Assembly: GCA_052169645.1 (NCBI GenBank)
Contig: JBQNCA010000006.1
Span: 27,435-91,434, forward strand
Direction of reading: 5' to 3'
DNA from: JAIKWW01 sp052169645
GTDB taxonomy: Bacteria; Bacillota; Clostridia; Peptostreptococcales; Anaerovoracaceae
Length of the DNA: 64,000 nucleotides
Below are positions 43,967-51,829 of this stretch, in pieces. A program made the position numbers and the translations under genes. The stretch's first letter is position 1. Each line of letters opens with the position of its first letter. The notes under the pieces were generated by a model. It was given only the letters and a program-made list of their open reading frames with translations. It was not told where the DNA came from and did not search any database.

Positions 43967-45733
43967 TCAAGCTGTCACAAATTCCGGCAAAGCATTTTCA
44001 TCATACTCCAGTATCTCATAGGTTCCTCTGCCTATTTTAAGTTTCAGCATATCCTTAACGGATTTCCCTGCAAGGTAAGCTCTGATTACTCTTATTACAC
44101 CTGCATGGCTCACTATTACAATATCGCCTTTAGTTGAAGCTATCAAGGCTCTGAGCTTGGGAACAACTCTATTGCTCAAATCATAAAAATTTTCCGCACT
44201 GTCGTCTATTCGGAAATCTGCGATATTCTTACCTCTCCGCTCATAAGCTTCGGGGTAATCCTTACGAATCTCACTTATAAATCTTCCGTCCCATGAGCCG
44301 AGCGACATCTCTCTGAATTCCGAAATTTCCGAAACATCATAGCTGTCGCCCAATATACGAGCTATTATTTTCGCACTGTCTCTTGCACGCTTCAAATCGC
44401 TGCAATATATGGTATCGGTATTAATATTGAAATGCTGCATTTCCAAACCCACATAAGTACTCTGCTCCTTGCCCTCTTCATTTAGAGGTATATCAACCTG
44501 TCCCATAAAGATTTTTTCTTTATGTTTCTGTGTTTCTCCATGTCTTATAAGTATAATACGGCGCTTTGTCGGTTCATTATAAGCCTTTTCATCAGCCAAT
44601 CGTTGAGTTTCTTTAAGGAGCTCATATACATCCTTGCCTATGGCCTCGCTTATAAAATCTAAAACTGCACTCGCAGCTGAAATTCTGGCGGTAACTATAT
44701 CCAAAACCTCTTTATCGCCCTTAAACCTTTCACGTACAGGCTTCATTCTTTCCTCAAGCGTAACAAGTCTGTCCTCCTGACAAAGCTTGTCGCCCAAGCA
44801 GACCAGATCATTTTCATCCACGGTGCGAACAGGTAAATCGGGTGCATAATCCATATGATGCAGTACTATATCGGCAACTCGTTTATAACCGTAATGTCTC
44901 AACAAGTCGGCGCCCGCACGTCCGTGTTCCTTCTTCGTTCTGAGGCAATCATGCAGCATACCTGCCGCATATACCAGCTTTCTGTTTATATCCCAGCCTT
45001 TTTCTATCAATGCATCCGCCATAGCAAGTGCAGTGTTGGTAACAGCTATGCAATGACGTATTATATGAGAAGGTGTTTCGCATCTGTCATATATTTTGAA
45101 GCACTGTTCCTCATTCGGAAACTGATTGTTTTTATATGCCGTCACTATATCATTATAAGCCTCAGGAGTATCCATATCCATTAATATAGTGCTGCAATGA
45201 GTATCGAAATAAAAAATTTTCCCCGGATGAGCATCACGTACAGTCTTTAAATTATTTTCGCTGCTGCTTGCAAGAATTTCATCAGTATAGCAGGAGGGTA
45301 CGAGTATAGGATGTCCGTGTCTGCCCTCAAAACAAGGTGTGACAAAAAAATCGGGCTTAACCTCATGACGTCTCAGCGCAACTTCTATAATATACGGAGG
45401 AATAAGAGGCACATCCACGGGATTTATCAGATAGCAGTCATGTCCGTTCTTTGAAGCTGCTTCCACTCCTTTTTGAATGGATGAGAACATTCCTTTTTCA
45501 TAATCTTTATTATTAATAAAAATAATGCCGCTGCCCTCGAAAAATTTTTCTATGATATCGGCATTATATCCGACTACTACATAAATATCCTCAACACCTG
45601 CAAGTTGAAAATTGCTTATCAAAACCTCAAGTGCATTATTTTCATCAATTTTCATTAGGGGCTTGAAATCCTTCATCCTCGAAGAAAGACCTGCCGCAAG
45701 GATGATAGCTGCCGGCTTGGTTTGAATACTCAT
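43967..45733 (-). CDS. Nucleotidyltransferase-HD-histidine phosphatase fusion protein
   Basis: A 588-residue three-domain protein. Residues about 5-200 are a MobA/MocA-like NTP transferase (AIILAAGLSSRMKDFKPL, then NPVDVPLIPP), as used for molybdopterin cytidylylation or sugar-nucleotide synthesis. Residues about 215-335 form an HD phosphohydrolase domain (HIIRHCIAV, MLHDCLRTKKEHG, HHMD). Residues about 391-585 form a histidine phosphatase (IILIRHGETQKHK, IYCSDLKRARDSA, IVSHAGVIRVI). All three keep their key catalytic residues. A GGAGGAA site precedes the ATG. No molybdoenzyme or cofactor gene lies nearby, so the substrate is unknown. Confidence 0.88.
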   Translation of the reverse strand: MSIQTKPAAIILAAGLSSRMKDFKPLMKIDENNALEVLISNFQLAGVEDIYVVVGYNADIIEKFFEGSGIIFINNKDYEKGMFSSIQKGVEAASKNGHDCYLINPVDVPLIPPYIIEVALRRHEVKPDFFVTPCFEGRHGHPILVPSCYTDEILASSSENNLKTVRDAHPGKIFYFDTHCSTILMDMDTPEAYNDIVTAYKNNQFPNEEQCFKIYDRCETPSHIIRHCIAVTNTALAMADALIEKGWDINRKLVYAAGMLHDCLRTKKEHGRAGADLLRHYGYKRVADIVLHHMDYAPDLPVRTVDENDLVCLGDKLCQEDRLVTLEERMKPVRERFKGDKEVLDIVTARISAASAVLDFISEAIGKDVYELLKETQRLADEKAYNEPTKRRIILIRHGETQKHKEKIFMGQVDIPLNEEGKEQSTYVGLEMQHFNINTDTIYCSDLKRARDSAKIIARILGDSYDVSEISEFREMSLGSWDGRFISEIRKDYPEAYERRGKNIADFRIDDSAENFYDLSNRVVPKLRALIASTKGDIVIVSHAGVIRVIRAYLAGKSVKDMLKLKIGRGTYEILEYDENALPEFVTA

Positions 45734-45909
45734 AATTTCCTCCGCTATCTATAAAATAAATATTATATTCATCATATTTTTTATTTAATATATTTCTTTA
45801 AGTATAGCATACAGATTCAGTCATTTAAAGTGCCGTCACGCTCACCGTGACTTTATGTTTGTTTTTATTTGTTATATTTTATATAATTCATTTTAACAAT
45901 ATTTTAATC

Positions 45910-45937
45910 TTGACTTTTGGTTATTATGTGTTATGCT
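45910..45937 (+). promoter_or_regulatory. Promoter of the candidate small RNA / SLH leader
   Basis: TTGACT (45910-45915), 16 bases, TATGCT (45932-45937). Predicted start near 45944. No plus-strand gene lies between it and the terminator at 46017. Confidence 0.6.
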
Positions 45938-45943
45938 TAGTTT

Positions 45944-46055
45944 AAATAAAAAATAAACTCTCTCCTTTCAAAAATATAATTATCGGTCTTTGTTGCAGAA
46001 AAAGCCGATAAGAATATCCTTCGCAAATGATTTATATGCGAGGGATTTTTCTTTC
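45944..46055 (+). ncRNA. Candidate two-hairpin small RNA or attenuated leader
   Basis: Between the promoter and a good terminator lies a transcript of about 105-110 bases. Hairpin 1 pairs TTATCGG with CCGATAA (45980-46011, extended by CTTT/AAAG). Hairpin 2 pairs TCCTTCGCA with TGCGAGGGA (46017-46045) and is followed by TTTTTCTTTCTT. No open reading frame with a ribosome site lies inside. It could be a free small RNA, or a leader whose terminator controls the SLH gene 345 bases downstream. The rest of the 45734-46399 gap is AT-rich with no convincing gene. Confidence 0.5.
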
Positions 46056-46399
46056 TTGTGACTTCAAATCAAAGCTTATTTGTAAGCAAAATATTTTCAA
46101 GAAATATTTTAAATGTCTGTAAAGCTTTAATTTCAATTAAGAACAATTTGTCAGGTGTTTGTCAATCGTTATTCGTAGGATTATATATTATTTTTTCTGT
46201 GATATCTTTAAGGTGATCCATTTTAACAATCGTTATGAAAAATAAACGGTATGATTTAAACATTCAGTTATCCGCCTCGTCATCGAGTCCGAAGACGGGT
46301 TGGCTATAAACATCAAGTTTGATTGCATCATAATAAAATGCAGTATTTTTACTCGAAAACACAGTTATCAAATGTGATATTCACAAGAGGAGGTAAATT

Positions 46400-47785
46400 A
46401 TGAAGAAAAAACTTTCAATTCGCCGAGGTTTTGCCATTATCATCAGTTTAATAATGATAATCGGCATGACCCCTGCATCGGTTATGGCGGACACAGGCGC
46501 TTCAAGCAATCTGGACTCTGCTTGGACGGAGGATCAAGATTATACATTGGCTGATCCGGCTCCATGGAATCTCAAAGAGCTCAAACAGGTAGTCGATGTC
46601 AATGATCCGAGAAGTGTAGCTGCATATTGGGCATGGAGCGTTACCAGATTGGTTGATGATTATGACGACGGCATGGAAATGATGAAATATCTCTTTGCAG
46701 ATATAGAGGTATTCGGCCGTGGTTACTATGAAGGCGGTATGTCCGGAAAAGCAGGCTGGGACAGCTATTTCAATGAGCGTCTCAAAAGTCCTACATATAA
46801 GTGGCTGCCTCGTGCATATTTTAACGGAGCAAGCAGCAGCAATGCATATAAGCCTACAAGGCCGCTCACTCTCGAGCTTTACTACAATAAACCTAATACA
46901 GACACTATAAATTCTCAGACCTTTAAGCAGCTCAGCAGACTCAATATAGTTTATTGGGTAAAGAGCTATGCAGCAGGTAATCAGGTAAATATCACACTCA
47001 GTAAATTTGAGGATTCAGACCGTTGGTATGTCACAAGCGGAACATCGGCATCAGCATTGTTCTACGGACAGAGTGCAGCCGGTTCAAGCCAGGCGGGTAA
47101 GGCTGTAAATGATGACAGTACGGCAGAAGAGCACTATAATCGCTATGGCGGTACTCCTCCTACACCGAAGCCTGTCGACAATAAACCGACGCCTGCCGAC
47201 AATCAGCAGAATAAGCCGGACAATCCGATTAAACCGAATGAACAGCCGAATAAGCCGGATCCTACAATAGAAAATCCGCCTGTAACGGATACGGAGAACC
47301 CTTTCACTGATGTTCCCGAGGACAGTTATTTTACAGAAGCTGTAAAATGGGCTGTTGAAAATAATATCACAACAGGTATATCCGCTACTACTTTCGGTCC
47401 TAATAAAAGCTGCACCAGAGGTGAAGTTGTTACCTTCCTGTGGAGAGCTTCAGGTAAGCCTGAACCTGAAAGTGCCGTCAATCCTTTCTCTGATGTAAAA
47501 GCTTCAGATTATTATTACAAGCCTATACTTTGGGCTGTTGAGAAGGGAATTACAACCGGTACGTCAGCTAAAACTTTCTCTCCTAAGCAGAAATGCAGCA
47601 GCGCTCATATTATCACTTTCATGTATCGTGCTAAAGGCATAGGAAGTGACGGATGGTATCAGGCAGCGAGCAAATGGGCTAAGGAACAGGGATTGCTCGA
47701 AGATACGGGTATAATCGTATCTCCTTCAACCATGTGCCCTAGAGCAGCTGTAATAACATTCATGTATCGTGGATATACAGAATAA
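46400..47785 (+). CDS. Secreted SLH-domain cell-surface protein
   Basis: A 461-residue exported protein. The signal peptide covers residues 1-30 (KKKLSIRRGFAIIISLIMII, then a VMA-D cleavage region). A globular domain of about 200 residues that I cannot assign to a known fold follows. A Pro/Asn/Lys-rich linker covers about 252-300 (KPDNPIKPNEQPNKPDP). Three SLH domains cover about 300-460 (NPFTDVPEDSYF, NPFSDVKASDYYY, SDGWYQAASKWA). SLH motifs anchor it to the cell wall. GAGGAGGTAAA precedes the ATG. It is monocistronic with a very strong terminator, and it is one of two SLH proteins in the window. Confidence 0.85.
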   Translation: MKKKLSIRRGFAIIISLIMIIGMTPASVMADTGASSNLDSAWTEDQDYTLADPAPWNLKELKQVVDVNDPRSVAAYWAWSVTRLVDDYDDGMEMMKYLFADIEVFGRGYYEGGMSGKAGWDSYFNERLKSPTYKWLPRAYFNGASSSNAYKPTRPLTLELYYNKPNTDTINSQTFKQLSRLNIVYWVKSYAAGNQVNITLSKFEDSDRWYVTSGTSASALFYGQSAAGSSQAGKAVNDDSTAEEHYNRYGGTPPTPKPVDNKPTPADNQQNKPDNPIKPNEQPNKPDPTIENPPVTDTENPFTDVPEDSYFTEAVKWAVENNITTGISATTFGPNKSCTRGEVVTFLWRASGKPEPESAVNPFSDVKASDYYYKPILWAVEKGITTGTSAKTFSPKQKCSSAHIITFMYRAKGIGSDGWYQAASKWAKEQGLLEDTGIIVSPSTMCPRAAVITFMYRGYTE

Positions 47786-47835
47786 AACTTAAAAATATAT
47801 GAGTCTTTTAAATTTATAATTATGCTCATATGCCG

Positions 47836-47880
47836 AAAGAGACGGGGAAAGGCTTTAAGCCTTTCCCCGTCTCTTTATTA
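47836..47880 (+). terminator. Strong terminator of the second SLH gene
   Basis: A perfect 19-bp stem (47836-47854 with 47858-47876) around a 3-base loop, ending CTCTTT-ATTA. It lies between convergent genes and can serve both. Confidence 0.95.
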
Positions 47881-47933
47881 GTAACTGCAATTTTTACAGC
47901 TTCAATACAGATTGATGCTGTTATTCTTTATAT

Positions 47934-48224
47934 CTAAAGATCCAAACCCTTCTCATCTATTACATTGCGCAGCTCTTCCAAAAATCCGCTGATAGATTCC
48001 CATTCTTCGAGACTTTCAACAGGTCTGAGCTTATCCTCTTCAGGGACATCAGGTCTGTAGGAAACCACAAACATGTTTTTCTTTCCCTCTTCATTACGAG
48101 AGTTATCGGTATAAACAAGATAAGATTTACCTGTATCTTCATTCTTAAATTTGCTGATAACGGTACATTCAAGCGGAAGACTCTGATCGTTGTACACGGC
48201 TATTAATTCACCATCATATTCCAT
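47934..48224 (-). CDS. DUF1292 family protein (YrzB-like)
   Basis: A small acidic cytosolic protein of 96 residues. The DUF1292 core covers about 15-65 (ISKFKNEDTGKSYLVYTDN, FVVSYRP), followed by an acidic helix SLEEWESISGFLEELRNVI. The family is widespread in Firmicutes, usually near ruvX/udk, and its function is unknown. AAAGGAG lies before the ATG. A terminator separates it from rpmB upstream. Confidence 0.85.
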   Translation of the reverse strand: MEYDGELIAVYNDQSLPLECTVISKFKNEDTGKSYLVYTDNSRNEEGKKNMFVVSYRPDVPEEDKLRPVESLEEWESISGFLEELRNVIDEKGLDL

Positions 48225-48265
48225 AATATTTTCTCCTTTACTTACAAATTAAAATACTGTAACTG

Positions 48266-48293
48266 AAAAACGGACGTCCTGTTCAGACGTCCG
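48266..48293 (-). terminator. Terminator of rpmB
   Basis: CGGACGTC/GACGTCCG perfect 8-bp stem (48271-48278 with 48286-48293) and five U residues, seven bases past the rpmB stop. Confidence 0.9.
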
Positions 48294-48299
48294 CAATTT

Positions 48300-48491
48300 T
48301 TAAAGAGCTCTTGTCACCTTGTTTGATTTTATACAACGAGTGCATACATTCATCTTTCTGACGGTTCCGTTATCATTGACTCTGACTGTCTGGATGTTCG
48401 GATTCCACTTCCTCTTTGTGTGGATATTGGAGTGACTTACACGGTTGCCTGTAACCTGACCCTTGCCGCAGATCTCACATTTCTTTGACAT
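48300..48491 (-). CDS. rpmB: 50S ribosomal protein L28
   Basis: Ribosomal protein of 63 residues. The Cys pairs CEICGKG near 4-9 and CTRCIKSNKV near 51-60 mark the zinc-binding (C+) paralogue, not the Cys-free form made under zinc starvation. GNRVSHSNIHTKRKWNPN is the L28 signature. AAAGGAGGTG is a very strong ribosome site. It is monocistronic with its own promoter, a structured leader and a terminator. Confidence 0.96.
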   Translation of the reverse strand: MSKKCEICGKGQVTGNRVSHSNIHTKRKWNPNIQTVRVNDNGTVRKMNVCTRCIKSNKVTRAL

Positions 48492-48536
48492 TTTGAAACA
48501 CCTCCTTTACTTACCCCTAAGGATAAAATAATATAA

Positions 48537-48624
48537 ACGGTGATCCGCAATGAAGCAAACCGAGACCCTGAGATAAGGTCGGCTCCCGGACGCACTTTTT
48601 TAAGTGCATTGCAGGATATACCGT
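48537..48624 (-). promoter_or_regulatory. Structured three-way-junction leader of rpmB
   Basis: The minus-strand leader folds on paper into one closing stem and two arms. The closing stem pairs ACGGT, ATCC and GCAATG on one side with CATTGC, GGAT and ACCGT on the other (48624-48607 with 48552-48537). Arm one is GCACTT/AAGTGC. Arm two pairs GAGCCGACC with GGTCTCGG around TTATCTCA. It ends about 28 bases before the ribosome site. Autogenous control of ribosomal protein genes by such leaders is common. I do not recognise it as a named family. Confidence 0.6.
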
Positions 48625-48676
48625 AAATTTTCTGATAATGAGCTTAACATTTTTACAATGCCCATGAACGTTTGAT

Positions 48677-48706
48677 ATTATAACATACCAGAAAGCATAT
48701 ATACAA
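48677..48706 (-). promoter_or_regulatory. sigma-A promoter of rpmB
   Basis: TTGTAT (48706-48701), 18 bases, TATAAT (48682-48677) with TG one base before the -10. It predicts a leader of about 180 bases and lies directly behind the argD stop. Confidence 0.75.
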
Positions 48707-48723
48707 GCTGTTTTGCAAGTTTT

Positions 48724-49911
48724 TTATAAATAGTGAATTGTAAGTAATGAAATTTCAAATTTTTCAATAGCTGTATCAATATCTTTTTTGCCGACATTTA
48801 ACGGCGGTAAAAATCTTACAGTTTCATGCCCCGCTCCTGCCAATAGCAGCTTATTTTTCATCGCTTCAGCTATAAGCTCGCTCTTTAAGCCGTCTGCAAG
48901 CTGCACGCCTATGAGCAGCCCCATACCTCTGACATCTTCAATCGCTTCATATCGTTGCATCAACATATTCAGCTTTTCAAATAAATATACGCTCATATTA
49001 CGAACATTTTCCAAAATACCCTCTTCAAAAAGCTGTTTCATTACTGTATTACCTACTGCGCACGCCAAAGGATTTCCTCCGAAGGTACAGCCGTGATCTC
49101 CCGGAACAAAATATTCGCATGCCTTATCCGATGCCATGACAGCTCCTATAGGAAATCCCGCTCCCAGAGCTTTTGCAGTTGTACATATATCGGGCATAAC
49201 TCCCGAAATCTGATAAGCGAAAAGTTCTCCGCTTCGCCCCATACCGCATTGCACCTCATCAAAAATCAGCAGTGCATCGTGTTTATCGCACAGATCCCTC
49301 ACAGCTTGCAGAAATTCGGGCTTTGCCGGTACTATACCGCTTTCGCCCTGAACCGGTTCCAATATCACTGCACATATTTTATCGCTCATCAATGCTTCTA
49401 CAGAAGCTTTATCATTAAAATCGGCATCGTACACGGCACCTACCAAAGGTCGAAACATCTCACGATATTTCTCCTGCCCCGTAACGGACAATGCTCCCAT
49501 AGTTCTGCCGTGAAAGGATTCCTTCATGCAGATTATGCCGCATTTATCACTGCCTCCCTTCTCCTTACCGTATTTTCTTGCAATTTTTATAGCGGCTTCA
49601 TTCGCCTCGGTTCCGCTGTTACAGAAAAACACCTTGTCCAAACCCGATTTTTCCGACAATCTGTTTGCCAGTTCAATCTGCGGCAAGCTCCAGTAAAGAT
49701 TTGAAATGTGCATAAGCTTTTCCGCCTGCTCCGCAACGGTTTTAACTATCTCAGGATGAGCATGTCCCAAGCAGTTGACGGCTATACCCGATACAAAATC
49801 CAAATATTCATCACCGTTTATATCTGTAAGCCATGCTCCCTTCCCGCTTTTCGCAACCAAGTCGTAGCGACTGTATATATTCATCACATGATTTTCAAAA
49901 TTAATATCCAT
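48724..49911 (-). CDS. argD: Acetylornithine-type class III aminotransferase
   Basis: A PLP enzyme of 395 residues. AWLTDINGDEYLDFVSGIAVN near 29 and FFCNSGTEANEAAIKIARKYG near 94 (both quoted in part) bind PLP phosphate. IFDEVQCGMGRSG near 215 supplies the PLP Asp. The Schiff-base lysine lies in TTAKALGAGFPIGA near 245. Best fit is acetylornithine or succinylornithine aminotransferase of arginine metabolism. Ornithine or GABA aminotransferase is possible, since no other arg gene is nearby. The frame opens 18 codons earlier; AAGGAGTG before MDINFENH decides the start. Confidence 0.87.
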   Translation of the reverse strand: MDINFENHVMNIYSRYDLVAKSGKGAWLTDINGDEYLDFVSGIAVNCLGHAHPEIVKTVAEQAEKLMHISNLYWSLPQIELANRLSEKSGLDKVFFCNSGTEANEAAIKIARKYGKEKGGSDKCGIICMKESFHGRTMGALSVTGQEKYREMFRPLVGAVYDADFNDKASVEALMSDKICAVILEPVQGESGIVPAKPEFLQAVRDLCDKHDALLIFDEVQCGMGRSGELFAYQISGVMPDICTTAKALGAGFPIGAVMASDKACEYFVPGDHGCTFGGNPLACAVGNTVMKQLFEEGILENVRNMSVYLFEKLNMLMQRYEAIEDVRGMGLLIGVQLADGLKSELIAEAMKNKLLLAGAGHETVRFLPPLNVGKKDIDTAIEKFEISLLTIHYL

Positions 49912-50080
49912 CTCGGCACTCCTTCTCTTTTGTATAATTATACATTCATTTAAATAAATATACAACTTTTATTTTCTTGTTAATAGAATTTCCCGAGCAG
50001 AAACTTTAAATGTACTACGAAAAACAGCCTCCGCTTACAACGGAGAATTATTATAATCGAAAATCATCCCTATATATTTA

Positions 50081-50108
50081 TTTACAATGCCGGCTTACAT
50101 GTTATAAT
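50081..50108 (+). promoter_or_regulatory. Promoter of the tandem HD-GYP genes
   Basis: TTTACA (50081-50086), 16 bases, TATAAT (50103-50108) with a TGT extended -10. It predicts a leader of about 95 bases. The gap 49912-50211 holds nothing else clear apart from a weak CTCCG/CGGAG hairpin near 50030. Confidence 0.65.
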
Positions 50109-50211
50109 TTAAAATGTAGTATCAAAATAAAAAGGTTTTTATGGCTATATTTTTATTATATACATAACACTACCTTAGCAGTTTATCTTATTTTAACGGA
50201 ACAGTGATTTT

Positions 50212-51816
50212 ATGGAACAGCATATTACAGATAATATAGGAAGACGACGTGCCAGAGAGAACAGTGTTTCAAATTTGGTTCCCATAGAAGCAGCCTATTT
50301 CTATGAAGGAATGTATCTGAATTTCAGCGTATATGTTAAATCCGGTAAGTCATTCTCTCTGCTTTGCAGCAACGTTACACTTACAGAATCGCTTTTAGAA
50401 AAGATAGATGTCGCCGAAGATTCCGGAAATCTTATTTGCGTAGATAAAAAAAGCTATCGGGAGATTTTACTGAATGCTGCACAGAATGCTGAAAATGAAG
50501 GTATCACGATAGATTGGGACAGCGTATATGAACTGGCAAACAATCCTCCCAATGTAGAAGAATTTACAGAAGATATCAGCGACTCGGAAGTCATAGATCC
50601 GAATGAACCCAAGCCTGAGATTATAGCCTTAAACAATATAGCGATATTGGCCGCAAAGGCAATATCACAAAAAGAAAAAGAATCTGAAGAAGATATCCTC
50701 AATTCAGCCTCCGTAAAGCTGGTAAATCCTCAGGATGTTGTAAATGTGGTAATTGAGTCCGTTTCTAAAGAAGATGAAGATAAGGAAGCTGCTGAATCCG
50801 AAAAAAATAAGGAAAAAGAAAAGGATTCCAAACTGCTCGGATTTTCAGAAGGTCCCAAACCGAGAATTTCCGAATCAATATCTCCTGATGACATAGTAAA
50901 AGCTCTCATCGGATTTTCAGATAAAAAAGAAGATAAAGAAGATATTGTAATCGCACCCGAGAAAATTGAAAAAATTGAGATTTACAAAGATATATCAATC
51001 AATGTCAGAAAAATCTTTGAAGAAAGTGCTGAAGGTTTCAAATTTGATGCAGCTCTTGTAAATTCAATCTCCGAAAGATTATCTCATTTAGTGAGAACCT
51101 CAGGAGAAAATATAATAATACAATGTATGAGATATCTAAGAGAAAACGAAGGATATCTTATAAGTCATACTGTAAATGCAGCCTGTATAAACGCTCTCAT
51201 GGGCAAATGGCTGGGATTTTCAAGAGACGAATCCATAGAAATAGTCAAGGTCGGCATATTGCACGATATAGGGGAACAGCTTATTCCCGAAGATATACTT
51301 TTCAAACCATCACGCCTAACCGATGAGGAATACGAATTAATAAAAAAACACAGTATATATTCTTACCGCATATGTATGGCATCAGGCATTACAAATACCG
51401 CAATTCTGAGAGCCGTTCGCAATCATCATGAACGTATCAACGGTTCCGGCTATCCTGACGGATTAAAGGCTAATGACATACCTCTTTATGCAAGGATTAT
51501 GGCTGTATCGGATACCTTTAATGCTATGGTCACAAAGAAGCCTTACCGAAAAAACTATACCGCTCTCGATGTGATTCAAAAATTCTCAACTATACGGGAT
51601 ACGGAGCTTGATTCCAAGCTGGTAAATATTCTAATCGATAATATAACCAAGCTGTTTATCGGCAAAAAAGTTCAGCTTACAGACGGAAGCTTCGGTTCCA
51701 TAATTTCTGTCAATTCTTCCGGATATGACTGTCCTATGGTTCTCGTAAACGGAAAATATATAAAAACAAACAAATACAATAAAGTTGTCTATATGGATTT
51801 ATATACCGACAACTAA
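50212..51816 (+). CDS. HD-GYP domain protein with acidic linker (divergent HDIGE motif)
   Basis: A 534-residue putative cyclic-di-GMP phosphodiesterase. Residues about 15-105 are an N-terminal module (PIEAAYFYEGMYLNFSVYV) shared with the next gene. Residues about 115-255 are a highly charged Glu/Lys/Asp-rich linker. The HD-GYP domain covers about 265-470, with HTVNAACINALMGKWL, HDIGEQLIPEDIL, NHHERINGSGYPDGL. In the canonical HDIGK motif the Lys is replaced by Glu here, while metal-binding His/Asp residues remain. Activity may be altered. No good ribosome site is visible. The second HD-GYP gene starts 13 bases downstream. Confidence 0.85.
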   Translation: MEQHITDNIGRRRARENSVSNLVPIEAAYFYEGMYLNFSVYVKSGKSFSLLCSNVTLTESLLEKIDVAEDSGNLICVDKKSYREILLNAAQNAENEGITIDWDSVYELANNPPNVEEFTEDISDSEVIDPNEPKPEIIALNNIAILAAKAISQKEKESEEDILNSASVKLVNPQDVVNVVIESVSKEDEDKEAAESEKNKEKEKDSKLLGFSEGPKPRISESISPDDIVKALIGFSDKKEDKEDIVIAPEKIEKIEIYKDISINVRKIFEESAEGFKFDAALVNSISERLSHLVRTSGENIIIQCMRYLRENEGYLISHTVNAACINALMGKWLGFSRDESIEIVKVGILHDIGEQLIPEDILFKPSRLTDEEYELIKKHSIYSYRICMASGITNTAILRAVRNHHERINGSGYPDGLKANDIPLYARIMAVSDTFNAMVTKKPYRKNYTALDVIQKFSTIRDTELDSKLVNILIDNITKLFIGKKVQLTDGSFGSIISVNSSGYDCPMVLVNGKYIKTNKYNKVVYMDLYTDN

Positions 51817-51829
51817 TTGGAGGTCTTAT

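Noticed and set aside
45734..46399. Cyclic-di-GMP riboswitch ahead of the SLH gene
   Set aside because: Considered because HD-GYP genes are nearby, but the conserved core of class I or II aptamers is not present.
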